Positions 1 to 10,446 of a stretch of DNA of 61,251 nt are shown piece after piece (within the stretch, counting starts at the first letter, position 1; each line of letters begins with the position of its first letter). Origin of the DNA: Magnaporthiopsis rhizophila (Eukaryota; Ascomycota; Sordariomycetes; Magnaporthales; Magnaporthaceae); NCBI GenBank assembly GCA_003049465.1, contig PYSS01000172.1, positions 1 to 61,251 on the forward strand. The letters are read 5' to 3'. The notes beneath the pieces are model-generated. The model ran no database searches. It was not told the origin of the DNA and was given only the letters and a program-made list of their open reading frames with translations. A program made the translations under genes and the position numbers.

Positions 1-41
<41 letters not shown>
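1..41. repeat. poly(A) tract at the contig edge
   Basis: Forty-one consecutive A open the window. On the minus strand they read as poly(T) directly after the GTGAGC splice donor of the neighbouring gene, so the tract lies inside an intron. Its position at the very end suggests the assembly stopped in the homopolymer. Confidence 0.95.
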
Positions 42-44
<3 letters not shown>

Positions 45-47
45 CAC

Positions 48-698
48 CGTGGGCTTGATGCCTCGAAGGGCGGTATTGTGGTCGCCCATGCGGCGCTCTC
101 CGCTGTATATCACAGCCAGCCTCGGGTCCAAGGTTCCCCTCCCCGCCCTCGCCGACGCGGCGCCGGCCGAGGCGCCAGCGCCACCAGCACCACCAGCACC
201 ACCAGCACCCTTGGACGCGCTGCCGGCGGCGGCGGCGGCGGCTGTGGCGGCGGCCTCGTCTTCATCCAGGGGCTTGATGAGCTCATTCCTGTCGTTGGTG
301 CCCTCAAGCCAGGTGGTGAGGTCGACCTTTTTGGAGAACTCGTAGATGCGCACGGCCGTGGTGGGCGACTTTGCGTTCTGCAGCTCCTCGTTTAGCCGGT
401 TGGCGTCCTCGATGTACTGCGTCACGCTGGCCTCGCGGTTGAGCCAGGCGAAGTAGATGGACCGCAGGTCGACGGGGCTGTCGCCGGCGATGAGGCGCGT
501 GGGCGCGTCGATGGCGACCGAGACGGCGCCCGTGGGCAGGCCAAAGTGCATGTGCGTCGCCTGCGACAGGCTCGCCTCGGGCGGCGGCGCGCTGCTGCCG
601 CTCGCCGGCGGCTCCGCGGCCGTCGTCGGCACGATGGACGACCCGGACGCGATGGCCTGCCGTAGCAGTAGGAGGGGGTCTTGCTCGGCTGGCGCCAT
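48..698 (-). CDS. CDC73: CDC73 / parafibromin homologue, Paf1 complex subunit (first exon only)
   Basis: This is the first exon, 217 codons, of a Cdc73-type subunit of the Paf1 complex, which travels with RNA polymerase II and supports elongation and histone modification in the nucleus. It opens MAPAEQDPLLLLRQAIASG. It then has the family signatures PVDLRSIYFAWLNRE (about residues 73-87) and TTWLEGTNDRNELIKPL (about 126-142). After a low-complexity Ala/Gly stretch come LDPRLAVIYSGERRMGD and HNTALRGIKPT, which in homologues leads into the central domain. The exon ends at a clean GTGAGC donor (42-47) that runs straight into the poly(A/T) tract at the window edge, so the rest of the gene, including the C-terminal Ras-like domain, is missing. 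ATG at 696-698 is the first in-frame start and matches the family's N-terminus. Recognition rests on the motifs; no search was run. Confidence 0.9.
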
Positions 699-1075
699 CG
701 CGGTGGGCGTGGGTTGGCGTTGTTGCGCTCTTGGCGCGGCGGGCGAAGGGTATTGTCTGCCCGGCTAGCAGGGAAAGGCGCGATCGGATCGGTACCTAGG
801 ATTGATTGTTGGCGATTGGATTTGGTGTCGAGGCTGGCCGTGTGGTTGCGTCGGTCCAAAAGGATTCACGCAGTTCAACCGCGCCGGCGCCGAAATCTAC
901 GGGGAAGGGAGCTTGGGCCATCTCGAGCTTAAAACACTCGGACTCACTTCTTCGCGCATTGCATTTCCATTCTTATTCCGATTAACGATGTCTCAATTGA
1001 TACCCCATGCTAGTCCTACTTCCCTATCATTAAACGTGAATATCGTGCAATGTCCACCCTTTGCCCGTACCTAGG
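699..1075. other. intergenic region
   Basis: The spacer lies between the CDC73 start and the stop of the next gene, both on the minus strand, so it should hold the CDC73 promoter and 5' leader. A CCTAGG palindrome occurs near 795 and again near 1071. No coding segment is supported. Confidence 0.7.
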
Positions 1076-3082
1076 TCATGCTGCTGCCGGAGCCTGCTTG
1101 TCCTCCGACCCCTTCTCCACAGGGTCTACAGAGTTCCTCTTCGAAGGCGGCTCAGACTCCACCACTGGTGCCGTTTTCCGGCCATGATACTGTGGCATCG
1201 CAAGGGATGGTTAGTGCTCTCAAACCGAGGATGAGCTGGAAAGGAAGAGAGAACAGCTGAACCTACCACGCATACGTCCTTGCCCGCCGTCAGGGGACAC
1301 ATCTTGGAGCCTCGCTTGTGCGGCGTCATGTGGAAGTCAAACTCGCGCACTCGTTGCGACAGCTCCTGCTTGGCCGGGATCGTCTTGATGTGGAGCTCGG
1401 CCTCCTCCCGCTCCGCCTGCAGCTGCATGCGCATGTCGGGCGCTAGCAACATCGACAAGTCCTCATTCGCCGGTCGTGCCGCCTCCTGGGACGGGGGCGT
1501 GGGTTTCTTGCCCGGCGTCGCTTGGTCCTTGCCATCACCTACTGTTCCTTTGAAAGCTGCTGCCTCTGCTGCAATCAGACCTCCGTCCGCTTCCCGCGTC
1601 AGCCGCTCATTTTCACCCTTGAGTAGCTTCTTGTTGACGCGGTTCAGGTCGAACACGCGGGACCGCCGCTTGCTGGGACGTTCTTCGATGGGCGGCGGCG
1701 TGAAGACGCGCTCAGCTTCCTGAAACCACAGAATCAGCATGTTTAAACCAGCCAAGCTAAGCCTGCACTTGGGGTTGGCGTAAATCCTCACTCACCCCTC
1801 CGGGGAAAACGCTGTCAAGCTCTGGTGCCAGACGCCTCTCGGTGCCGAACCCGTTGCCAATGGGAGCGAGCGTGACTACTGGGGGGATTGGCGAGGGGCT
1901 TTTAGGCTTTTGGAACATCTTTTGCGGCGGAGAGAGTCTCTTGAGGGCCTTGTCGAGTCCGGTTGATATATGTGCTTTCATCTTCGAGGCCGATGCCCTC
2001 GATTTTCTCCTCGCCGCCATCCCGAACGACTTCCACGTATTGTCTCCCTCCTGCGCCACGGCGTCCTCTTTCTTTGCTGCGCTTGGCTTCGAGTCCGGCG
2101 GGAAGTAGCTGGTGATGGGATGCGCGTCGAAGCTGACCCGGCGCGGACGGCCGTCGTTCTGCTTCTTCTTCTGCTGCCGTTTCTGTTCACCGCTGCCGCG
2201 GCCGATCTTGATGCTGACGAGGCTGATGTGGTCCGGTAGGACGCTCTTCGACGCCGACTTGACGAGTCCCCAGCCGCCACCACGCTTGCTCTCCGGGGGC
2301 TCCGGTGATCCTTTCGCACCTCCTGTGGCTTTGGTCGATTTTGCCGAACCGGCAGACTTGGCAGACACATTGCTCGACACGGCCTGGGTGGCCTTCCCCT
2401 GCTTCTGTGGAAATACTCTGCCATCACGATCAACAATGCTGCCAGGCGAGATGGCTGCCTGCGGCGTCGCTCGCGAGGGCTCCCAGGACCAGGATACTTC
2501 CTCCTCGGTCGACAGACGCCCGGCGCGCTGCAGCACGGCGTCGGGCCTCGGCGTCCCCTTTTGCAGCGCGGCAATGTGCGCCTTCTCCGACATGAACGGC
2601 GTTATTGGGGTCGTCGGGACAGCCCGCGGCGACAGCGGCATGGAGGACTGCGGCACCCATGGCGTCGACGGCAGCAAGCCTCCTTCGCTGGTGCCATTGG
2701 CCGTGTCGGGCTCGGACCGTATCGATGACCGGTTCGACCGCGTCGGCGGCCGGTGGTGGTGACCCCACCTCCACGACGACAGCGGCCGTGGCGTGTAATC
2801 GGTCTCTCCCTATAGTGGCCGCTCTGCCCAGTATCCCATCGGCATCCACACCCACTCCATTCCATCATGTGGCGGACGCGGCGGGTCCTGGGCTGCAAAT
2901 TCTGATGGGAAGCTTCTCGTTGTCGACAGAGGCTGTCGCTTCGACGAAGATTGTGGCGGAGGGGGAGGAGGAGGGTGCAGAGGCGTCGGCGGGGGTCTCT
3001 CCGGAAGGGGTGGTGGCTTGCCCAGAGGTGAGATTGGCTGGATGCCTTCGCTGGAAGACCTGCCAACGACCGTTCTCTGCAT
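1076..3082 (-). CDS. Conserved fungal protein of unknown function, interrupted by an in-frame TAG at codon 91
   Basis: Exons in order of transcription are 3082-1796, 1719-1276 and 1189-1076. The introns are 76 nt (GTGAGT...TTTCAG) and 86 nt (GTATGC...CCACAG), and all phases fit. The first exon starts MQRTVVGRSSSEG and runs through Pro-rich sequence to a Trp-rich motif, GMEWVWMPMGYWAERPL. There it meets TAG (complement 2810-2812). The same frame then continues as GETDYTPRPLSWRWG and on to the end with GC-rich third positions. Later features are a basic Ser-rich middle, a segment FTPPPIEERPSKRRSRVFDL, and a Glu/Lys-rich, probably coiled-coil part (KKLLKGENERLTREA). The conceptual product is 614 residues if the TAG is read through. 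I do not recognise the family; a cytoskeletal or spindle-pole scaffold is only a guess. The TAG may be a stop gained in this strain, a site of mRNA editing or an assembly error. No plausible intron removes it. Confidence 0.7.
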
Positions 3083-4111
3083 GGCTGCGGCTGCTGCTGA
3101 TGATGCTTCGACGATGGCGCGGCCTCCGTGATCCGGGCCTTCCCAGGCCCTTCCTCGCCGCCCTTAGGTCAGGTGGTGGGAGTAGCCGATGTGTGTGGCC
3201 GTCGTGCTGCTGTAGTTTTTACGGACTCAGTCCAATGATGACGGTTGATTGCTGTGATGTCATGACGGGCGGGACAGCTTTGGACAAGGTGCTGATTAGG
3301 TCGTCAGTGCTGAATTGCTGTCCATTCGTGATGGATATATCGCTGACCGAGGGACGATTATTGCTGGGGCTCCCTTATATCTCCTCATGGAGTTGTTGTA
3401 AAGTTGCAAGCGGACAGGCTGGGTAATGAGGCCGTGGTGTCGGATCGAGGCGCGTAGGAGGTAGGGCGGATGGCCTAGGTATACGCGCGATGTAAAAGAA
3501 GGAGCCTTAACTGGACACAAAAGATTGGATTGAAAAAAATATGTATTCTTCCTCGGTCAGGGCCCGCTCAGATGTCCCGCCGTCATGACGTCCTTGCCCG
3601 GCCATAGTACCTGGTACTCATGCCTCGTCCGGCTGGCGGGCTCCTGTTCCCTTGCCACCCCGCGTACGTTCGTTATTTTCCAGATGCTGCGGAAGTAGAT
3701 CTCGAGTGAGGGAAGTTGCGAGCCATCACAGTTGCCCCTTCCCACCTGGAAGAGTTGCTGGCGGCATTATTGAGATGAGAAGGAACCTAATAGGTGAGTC
3801 TACGTCATAGTCGCGCCATAACCCAAACAGCATCCCAGCACCATGGAACGAAATCGTAAGGAATAAAGGTCGCTAGATTCATACCGTCTTCTATGTGATA
3901 CTGCCAGTGGATCGCCGCCGTCGTGAGCCCCTGCTTGGAACCTTGTTGCCCCGTGTATATAGGTATCAACTCCAGGAGAATTCGCCGTGATATCAGGAAG
4001 AAAATGGAAAGAAGCCAGACGCGTTGCCTGTTGTCATTCCTATACTGGGATCGAGGCCATGTCGTGTCCATCAACACACGAAAACAAAAGAACAATGTCA
4101 TCCCTCCCTTT
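3083..4111. other. intergenic region
   Basis: The region lies upstream of the TAG-interrupted gene and downstream of the LEU5-like gene, both on the minus strand. It should hold the promoter of the former and the 3' UTR of the latter. I see short open frames only, none with protein-like codon choice or splice-supported extension. Confidence 0.6.
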
Positions 4112-5341
4112 CTAGATGCCCAGCAGGATCTTCGACCTTTCATAAGTGTAAAACGCCACGGCGGCCATGGGCGCAACCTTTACGTAGCCTATGGTCAGGC
4201 CGACAAAGAAGCCGCGCACGCCCTTCTCCTTCATGATGATGGCGGCCGTCTCGGCGATGCGCAGCCTGCGGCCGTCGCCCACGGCGCCGCCGACCTGCAT
4301 GCGCCTGCGGATGATCTCGAGCGGGTACGACGCCGTCTGCGAGACCAGGCCGGCCACGCCGCCCGCCAGCAGCTCGGCCCAGGACCGTAGCTGCGGTCGC
4401 CTGCTGCGGTCGTCACCACCGCCGCCGCCGCTGCGCGGGAGCGTCGTCCACTCGGCCACGAGCCGGTGGCGCAGCAGGTCGCCGCACGTGTCGTGCGTCA
4501 GGAACGACGTGCCCGCATACGGCAGCATGCCGAGCATGGTGGGCGAGAAGCCCCTGTAGAAATTGGTCAGCCCGCCCCGCGGCCTCGGCGCCACCGCCGC
4601 TATGGCCGCGTCCACCGTCCCGGCGACTCCACCTCCTCCTCCTCCATGGGGTTGCGGCGACGGCGCAACGGGGTGCTCGTGGTAGATCTTGCGGCAGATG
4701 TCGGTCAGGGACGAACGGCCCTCGCGCTTGGTCTCAAAGGCGAGGCGCACGCGCACCACCTCGAGCGGGTACGTGAAGAAGACGGACGTGACACCGGCTA
4801 GGGAGCCGCTGATGAGGCGGCGCAGCGGCGTCTCGTGGTCGTGGTCCGGGATGACGACGGACCGGATCTGCTCGTAGGCCAGGAACTTGATGGCGGCGTA
4901 GGGGAAGATGCGGATCAGCGTCGCCGAGTGGCCGCGGAACAGGCCCGCGGGCCCATCCTGGCCGTAGATGAGCCGGATCGACTGCGCCACGCCCGCCCAC
5001 GAGCCCGAGTACTTTGCAAAGTGCGGGTTGTTGGACTGGAACAGGATCTTGACGCGGTCGAGGGGGGCGACGACGCTTTTGCCCTGTTGTTTGGTGCGCT
5101 TGTCAGTTCCATTCTCCCTCCTTCCCTCTATTCCTTATCCGCCTCCTTTTTCCGGCGGGAAACATACGGCACACCCGGCAAGGCCTCCGGCAATGCCGGA
5201 CCGCCAGACATAATCAAAGCTCTGCTTGTCCGTTGTCCTCGTCAGGGGCCGGGCGGCGGGGCGGGCGGCATCGCTATCCTCTCGTGGTTGGTGCGGCGAT
5301 ATCCCCGGCATTGAGGCATGGCTTGCATGCGCCGGCGGCAT
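4112..5341 (-). CDS. LEU5: LEU5-type mitochondrial carrier (CoA / CoA-precursor transporter)
   Basis: Two exons, 5341-5168 and 5083-4112, are split by an 84-nt GTATGT...CAACAG intron and give 381 residues. The protein has the threefold mitochondrial carrier architecture, with signatures APLDRVKI in repeat 1, TYPLEVVRVR in repeat 2 and SYPLEIIRRR in repeat 3. FQSNNPHFAKYSGSW and LFRGHSATLIRIFPYAAIKF are characteristic of the yeast Leu5 / human SLC25A42 branch, which moves coenzyme A into the mitochondrial matrix across the inner membrane. A Gly- and His-rich insert (roughly residues 195-225) sits before the second matrix loop ends, and a smaller Arg/Gly insert comes before repeat 3; both look fungus-specific. 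The start at 5341 is the first ATG, and a second ATG lies ten codons downstream. The gene is divergent from the METTL4-like gene, 844 bp away. Family assignment is strong; substrate is inferred. Confidence 0.9.
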
Positions 5342-6185
5342 TCCGCTGCCGACTTGATTCGCTGGCGTCGTGGTTCTAGCGGCGGCGATCGCTGTCGAAG
5401 GCGCTCTCGGGTGGGTGAAGCTGCGGGTTACCTGTTATGGCCGGGATCGCCTAGTCGCATAATAAAACCGTTGACAGGTGTGATGAGGCGGAGACGCAGA
5501 CGGAAGATAAATCTAGGTAGGCAAAGGAACAGAAAAAGCAACAAGACAATCTCTTTGGTTTGGGAAGGCGCGAGAATGGTGGTTTCAGCAGTCGGATTCT
5601 GGAAATGCGATAACGGCGGCGGACGTCATCTTTGGGCATGTGGCCCCCCCTGGCGCTGGGGCTTCGGCTGGGTTTTCGGGGTTCTGGACTGCCATGCAAT
5701 TCGCCCAGGGCACAGTGTGGCAAGTGGGCCGCCCTCCGCAAACCCGCCATGAGCCGAGCGTTGCCGAGCGAGGTTCTCGAACCCGTCGCATTCCCGATTC
5801 TGCTGATCATGCCTGAGATAGTTAAACGGCATTCCCTCCAGGAACCTTCGACACATCCATCAACCACCCCACCCACAAAATCGTTGAGACGATTAACTGC
5901 ACGCCTACCCTATCACTCCCTTTGAGAGTAATACACAAAAAGAAAAGGAACTTCTTATAAATCCCGATTATAGCTTTCTCACTTACTTCTTTTTTTCTCT
6001 TCTTCTTTCTTTTTCTTTGCGTTGGCTGCAATTGCATTGAAGCAAACGATCAAGCGTCTCAACGATTTTGTGGGCGGGGTGTCAACCTACAACTTTTAGC
6101 GGGTGCATCAACTTACCGCTTCACTGCCTTTGAAGCGAGCGCGGGCGCCCGCAACAAACTCGTAACTGGCATCCATGAAGGGCAC
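5342..6185. promoter_or_regulatory. Divergent promoter region between LEU5-like and METTL4-like genes
   Basis: These 844 bp separate two outward-facing starts, so both promoters and leaders must lie here. A pyrimidine-rich run (about 5985-6020 on the plus strand) precedes the METTL4-like start, as is common in fungal leaders. I can name no factor-binding site with confidence. Confidence 0.5.
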
Positions 6186-7415
6186 ATGAGCTCGTCCGTA
6201 CTGTTCAGGAGCGATGACGGGACCATCGTCCTACTCGACCTGCCTCGGTCTATCGAGGAGAGCCAGACAGAGGTGACCGAGCAACCCGCGTCACCACCAC
6301 CACCACCACCACCACCAAGATCACTCCCACCCCGCCGCCTTATCTCTACAGAGCCGCCGAGCATACCTTTCTCACTGCCGGAGCCAAAACGCCCACTCTA
6401 TGACGCGCTGCCCAGCGCTGCGGCCCAGGTCGCGCAGCTGATGGCTCAAGCCGCAGTCGGGCGCGCCCTAGATCAGCTGAGGGCCAGTCACACTGGGCCT
6501 TGGCTGCTGCCCCGTGCCTTGAGGCCGTCGTCTAGTCCGGGTGCGGTCCCTGACGGTGAGGCTGGAGGCAGCGGCCCTGGATCGAGCCGGAAGCGGAAAG
6601 TCGGCGCCTTGTCGCCCGCGACGCTAAGAGGCCCCGAGCAAGAAAAAGGAGAGGAAGCCGAAGCAGAAGCAGAAGCAGAGGCAGAAAAAGAGTACTTTTT
6701 CCCGCCGAAATCATGTTACATCCTCGGCAGCATCGAGGCGACCCGGCAAGCCTTTGTGGAAAGCGCCCCTGTCTTCGACCTGGTCGTCCTGGATCCGCCT
6801 TGGCCTAACAGATCCGCGGCCAGGAAAAAAGGGAGCGGCAGATACAACTTGGCCGCAGGCGCCGCCGAGATCCGGGCCCTACTGTCTCTCATACCGGTGG
6901 CGGCCCACCTTGCGCCTGATGGCATGGTGGCCGTCTGGGTGACCAACAAGCCGGCCTTCACCGAGGTCCTGACCTCCCTGCTGAACGACGAGTGGGGGCT
7001 TGAGCTCATCGGCGAGTGGGCGTGGCTCAAGGTGACGTCGCAGGGGGAGCCCGTTTTTGCCCTAGAATCCGAGTTCCGGAAACCGTGGGAGCTGCTGCTG
7101 GTTGCGCGGAGGAAAGGGTCGTCGCGGACGCCGCCCGCGGGGTGGGACGGGAGGGTTCTGGTCGCGGTGCCGGATGTGCACTCACGCAAGCCCAACCTGC
7201 GCGGCATCTTCCGGGAAGTCCTCCGGCCGGGCTTTCGCGGGCTCGAGGTCTTTGCTCGGAACCTGGTCGCCGGCTGGTGGAGCTGGGGCGACGATGTTTT
7301 GTGTTTCCAACGCCGCAGCCACTGGGTTGTCGCTGGGCAAAATGAGGAACAGCAACACAACCGAGGTCCGATGGATACCTCTGCTGAGGTAGTCGACCCG
7401 CTGGGCCCTGGATGA
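6186..7415 (+). CDS. MT-A70 family adenine N6-methyltransferase, METTL4-like
   Basis: A single exon encodes 409 residues. The C-terminal half carries an MT-A70 methyltransferase domain. FDLVVLDPPWPN contains the catalytic DPPW motif at residues 203-206, followed by GMVAVWVTNKP, the motif ELIGEWAWLKVTSQGEPVF, and KPWELLLVARR. The ending HSRKPNLRGIF, then GLEVFARNL and GWWSWGDD, is typical of the METTL4 branch, which methylates adenine N6 in U2 snRNA and has been linked to DNA 6mA. The N-terminal half is low complexity: a run of eight Pro (about 37-44), an Ala/Gln helix (about 75-100), and a Glu-Ala repeat (about 157-168) before the catalytic domain. ATG at 6186 is the first in frame and keeps a plausible hydrophobic N-terminus (VLFRSDDGTIVLLDL). 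The substrate, RNA or DNA, cannot be told from sequence. An inverted repeat lies about 150 bp past the stop. Confidence 0.88.
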   Translation: MSSSVLFRSDDGTIVLLDLPRSIEESQTEVTEQPASPPPPPPPPRSLPPRRLISTEPPSIPFSLPEPKRPLYDALPSAAAQVAQLMAQAAVGRALDQLRASHTGPWLLPRALRPSSSPGAVPDGEAGGSGPGSSRKRKVGALSPATLRGPEQEKGEEAEAEAEAEAEKEYFFPPKSCYILGSIEATRQAFVESAPVFDLVVLDPPWPNRSAARKKGSGRYNLAAGAAEIRALLSLIPVAAHLAPDGMVAVWVTNKPAFTEVLTSLLNDEWGLELIGEWAWLKVTSQGEPVFALESEFRKPWELLLVARRKGSSRTPPAGWDGRVLVAVPDVHSRKPNLRGIFREVLRPGFRGLEVFARNLVAGWWSWGDDVLCFQRRSHWVVAGQNEEQQHNRGPMDTSAEVVDPLGPG

Positions 7416-7560
7416 ACGAACAAAGTGCCTCTACCAGAGGAGCGGCCGGAATGACAGGCCCGACCTCCCCTCCAGGAGTCTGGAGTACGGCCTGTGGGGC
7501 ATCCTGCTCATGGGTCGGCTGATCCTCCACCACACCCCCTGCATGTCGGACGAGGACGAA

Positions 7561-7720
7561 GAGGTGCTTGGGGAGGCCCTTCTTCCCTGTGCGACGACTA
7601 CCTTATGCAGAATATGATAAAAAAAAAAAACCATCTGCACCCTCGGCGGTGGCATTTCCAGCAAATTCTGCAAAAGGTAGTCGTCGCACAGGGGGAGAAG
7701 GACCTCCTCAAGCACCTCCT
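7561..7720. repeat. Imperfect inverted repeat, two ~54-bp arms
   Basis: Positions 7561-7613 and the reverse complement of about 7665-7718 agree over roughly 54 bp, with about four substitutions and one single-base gap. The 51-bp spacer contains an A-run (7619-7630). Both arms read as one peptide in their own orientation, EEVL-x-E-x-LL then LPLCDDYLxQN, the plus-strand copy needing a one-base shift. The arms are therefore probably decayed copies of one coding fragment placed head to head. The plus-strand frame upstream (SLEYGLWGILLMGRLILHH) also looks like degraded coding sequence. The source gene is not recognised. If the METTL4-like transcript extends this far, its 3' end could fold into a long hairpin. 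Confidence 0.8.
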
Positions 7721-8123
7721 CGACCTCTCCAGCCGTGGTCCTATAGATACCACTGCTGTACGGCTGGGTTACTAACTTAAAAACGATGTCCACGGGCTGG
7801 CAACGTCATGAGCAGTGTACAGCGCATCACCGCTAAATTCGGGATAGACGCTAGTCGTGGTTTTTTTTTTTTTTTTTTTTTTTTTTTGGACGAAACATTG
7901 TTGCTGGGACTGCAGAGATGTGGTAACCTTACATATCAATTCTTAGACCCCTCAGTGATGGAGTAGTGACAAGGGGAAATTGGAAACACCTGACTGAACT
8001 TTCATAACCATAAAAATGAAGGCTGTGCTCCATGGCCCCCCAAAGCCCAAAGGATTGGCCGGGATTTATCGTACAAAACATGTAATATACACAAATCACA
8101 AATCATAGGTAGACAACTGTCTT
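7721..8123. other. intergenic region with a 27-nt poly(T) tract
   Basis: This is the spacer between the convergent METTL4-like and uL23m genes. It holds T27 at 7861-7887 and otherwise unremarkable sequence that should contain the uL23m 3' UTR. No gene is supported. Confidence 0.6.
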
Positions 8124-8832
8124 TCATTTACTGGGCGGAAGCTGAATATCCTTTTCAACCTCGACCCACTTGTCGTCCAGCTCAGAGTCGTTGCTCCAGG
8201 CCTCTTTCCGCAGCCGCAGCGCCTCAGCCTGCTTGGCGAGCGAGATGCGGCTGTTGGAGACGGGCCTGTCGGCGACGTTGGCGCGCCGCCTGTTGACACG
8301 CAGGTTCTTGATGTCTTCCGAGTTTCCTTCGGAGACCTCGGTGACGGCCTTGAAGATGTCATTATCCCAGGGGCTCAAATCCTCCGGCACGGAGGGAAAA
8401 ACGAACGGCACTTTGAGCTCGGCCAGCATCTTTTTTTCAGACCTCGGCCTCCGCGTCTGGTGCCGTATGGGATCCTGCCCGTCGCCGGACTCGTAGTGCT
8501 TGGACAGCGGCTTGCCCGAGATGAAGGACCGCACCGACCGCACCTCGACGCCGTACGCGTGCCACAGGTAGTCCCTCAGGTCGAGCTTGTTGAACTTGAG
8601 CGGCACGATGAAGGCCGCCAGGTTCGGCGGCTGCAGCGGCTTCGGGCTGATGAGGGTGATGACGTGGTTTGGGCTGTGACAAGAACGGGGAGGGAAATTA
8701 GCTTTTGCCCGGCCCGCCGCGAAGGAAGAAGGGAAGAGAGGAGAGGAGTGTATTTTCTCACAGAAAGATCTGCTGCTTGCCAACGGCGAACCCGGGCAGA
8801 GTCGTAGCCACCTTGGACAGTGCTGTCGACAT
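8124..8832 (-). CDS. Mitochondrial large ribosomal subunit protein uL23m (Mrp20-like)
   Basis: Two exons, 8832-8762 and 8673-8124, with an 88-nt GTGAGA...GTCACAG intron, give 206 residues. The start MSTALSKVATTLPGFAVGKQ leads across the splice into QIFLPNHVITLISP. That is the beta-strand entry of the L23 fold, followed by AAFIVPLKFNKLDLRDYLW and YGVEVRSVRSF, the strand-helix-strand that contacts 23S-type rRNA near the peptide exit tunnel. The C-terminal extension (SEGNSEDIKNLRVNRRR, then KQAEALRLRKEAW) is basic and helical, as in fungal mitochondrial L23 proteins. It should act in the mitochondrial matrix as part of the mitoribosome. The N-terminus is short for a presequence, but import signals in this family are often internal. 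Confidence in the family is high. Confidence 0.88.
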
Positions 8833-9348
8833 TTTTGCGCCGAGCGGGGTTGTGAACCGACAAAGGGCGTTTGCGGGTTGTTTGGCCAGGCCCGTCCGTT
8901 GTTCGGGTGATTGGCCTGGCGCAGAGCGTCTTCCGGGCCGCAGGAGGTTTATACTCGGCCGGCGTCTTCGGGTCGGGGTGTGGTGTTGAGCAACCTAGCC
9001 CGCCAATGGATGGTATCAAGAAAAGTAGTAGCCTTGTGCTGAACCTAGCCTCTCAATTGATTAGACCCACACGGGCGCACAGCAAAATGCGACAGCGGGG
9101 GAACACGTGACTTCTACCAGACAGTAGCTCCTTGGTGGAAATAGAACCCAGAAATACTACGACAACATGCGGCATCGAAATCCAGCGTGGTTTCATTTCA
9201 TTTTACTTTTTTTTTTTTTTTTTCTTTTTTAGTCGAGTATGGCGCACATTTAACCCGCGCTGCTGTCTCTGTACACTCACTAACCCGGCCAGCACAAGAT
9301 CTGGCCATTGCCCTGTTCCACACGGGCCGAAGTCCTCTGTCCTCCCCT
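8833..9348. other. intergenic region with a T-rich run
   Basis: The region should contain the promoter of the uL23m gene and the 3' flank of the DJ-1-like gene, both minus-strand. A T-rich run lies at about 9207-9230. Nothing else supportable was seen. Confidence 0.6.
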
Positions 9349-10446
9349 CTAGACGTCGAGGCCGTCAATGACGACGCCCTTGGTCCAGGTCCACTGCATC
9401 ACCCGAGCAGCCTCGTCAGCCGCCTCGTCGGAAACAAGCGCGCTGACAAGATACAAGGCCGCATCGATGCCAGCGCTGTTTCCCCCGCTCGTGATGACAC
9501 GAAGACCTCCAAGGCGCATCGCCGCGCGGCGCGTGATAGACTCGCGGCGGCCCGAGCTCTTGAAGGACATGCTGCCCTTGCTGTAGTTTTGTGGGGAGAG
9601 GAAAATGTTAGCCTTCTGCATCCCGGGGACGGACCGAAACATGCATGCCCAACGAGGTCTGTTCGTACCGAGCATTGGACGGGCGGCGGCCGTCGGCCAT
9701 GTCCGTCTTGCGGTGGACGTAGGGGTTCTCGTCCTCGTCTCCGAGGTCGAAGCGGAGGTTGTTGACGACGTAGCGCGCGTCCTCGATGACGTCAGTGCGC
9801 TCCGCCAGGTTCCTGACGGCCGCGTGGCTGCACAGGTTCTCAAACGCCGTCATGTAGTCCGGGTGGGTGGTGGCCGAGAGGCCGGCGAGGATACCCTCTT
9901 GAGCGAGGAAGAGCGAGCCGGTGCAGACCGACAGGACGGTACGCTCGCGGGCGGGGTCCTCCTTCTGGATCTCCGAGAACTTGGTGATGAGGCCGAGGGG
10001 TTCGGCCTTGGTCTTGACCACGTTGTCCCAGTCGCCGCCGACAATGACGAGAACGTCAAAGTCCTTGAGGCGCTCGTGCGCCTCCTTGAAGGTGATCTGG
10101 GAATTGATGATGACGCCTTGGCCGGAAAGGACCGTGGACTCGGCCGCGGCCAGCGTGAGCTCGAAAGCAGTGGTGTCTGGAGGGCAGCGAGGTGCGAGAG
10201 ATGTCAGTTTCGGTGCACCTGGCTCCTGGCCCCGTATCGCGACCACGGCGAATTGGAAGCGTCGGATTATGAGGAGGAGGAGGGGAGGAGAGCGGCTGGG
10301 CTCGTACTCGGGTCATTCTTGTCGTGGAGCGCCGCTTTGAGGGCCGTGACGGGACCAGCAAGGTCCAGCAGGTCAAATTTGTTCTGAAGGGCGAAGAGCA
10401 CCTCGACGGGCTCCTCGCCCTGGATCGCAGATGTCTTGTGTGCCAT
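9349..10446 (-). CDS. DJ-1/PfpI-family protein (class I glutamine amidotransferase-like)
   Basis: Three exons, 10446-10308, 10176-9669 and 9580-9349, with introns of 131 and 88 nt and consistent phases, give 292 residues. The fold starts VEVLFALQNKFDLLDLAGP, typical of the ThiJ/PfpI group. DVLVIVGGDWDNV forms the next core strand. The nucleophile elbow is TVLSVCTGSLFLAQ, with Cys131, and a histidine follows at 151 (SATTHPDY), matching the Cys-His arrangement of this branch. The segment YVVNNLRFDL and the closing TSGGNSAGIDAALYLVSAL are also family features. It resembles the DJ-1-like domain of GlxA regulators and isonitrile hydratase, but carries no AraC-type DNA-binding domain. The substrate is unknown; protein or metabolite deglycation and isonitrile hydration are family possibilities only. 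It is divergent from TSC1. Confidence 0.85.

Noticed and set aside
2770..2860. A 42-46-nt intron that would remove the TAG at 2810
   Set aside because: It has no CTRAY branch site, is shorter than any accepted intron here, and would delete the Trp-rich motif.
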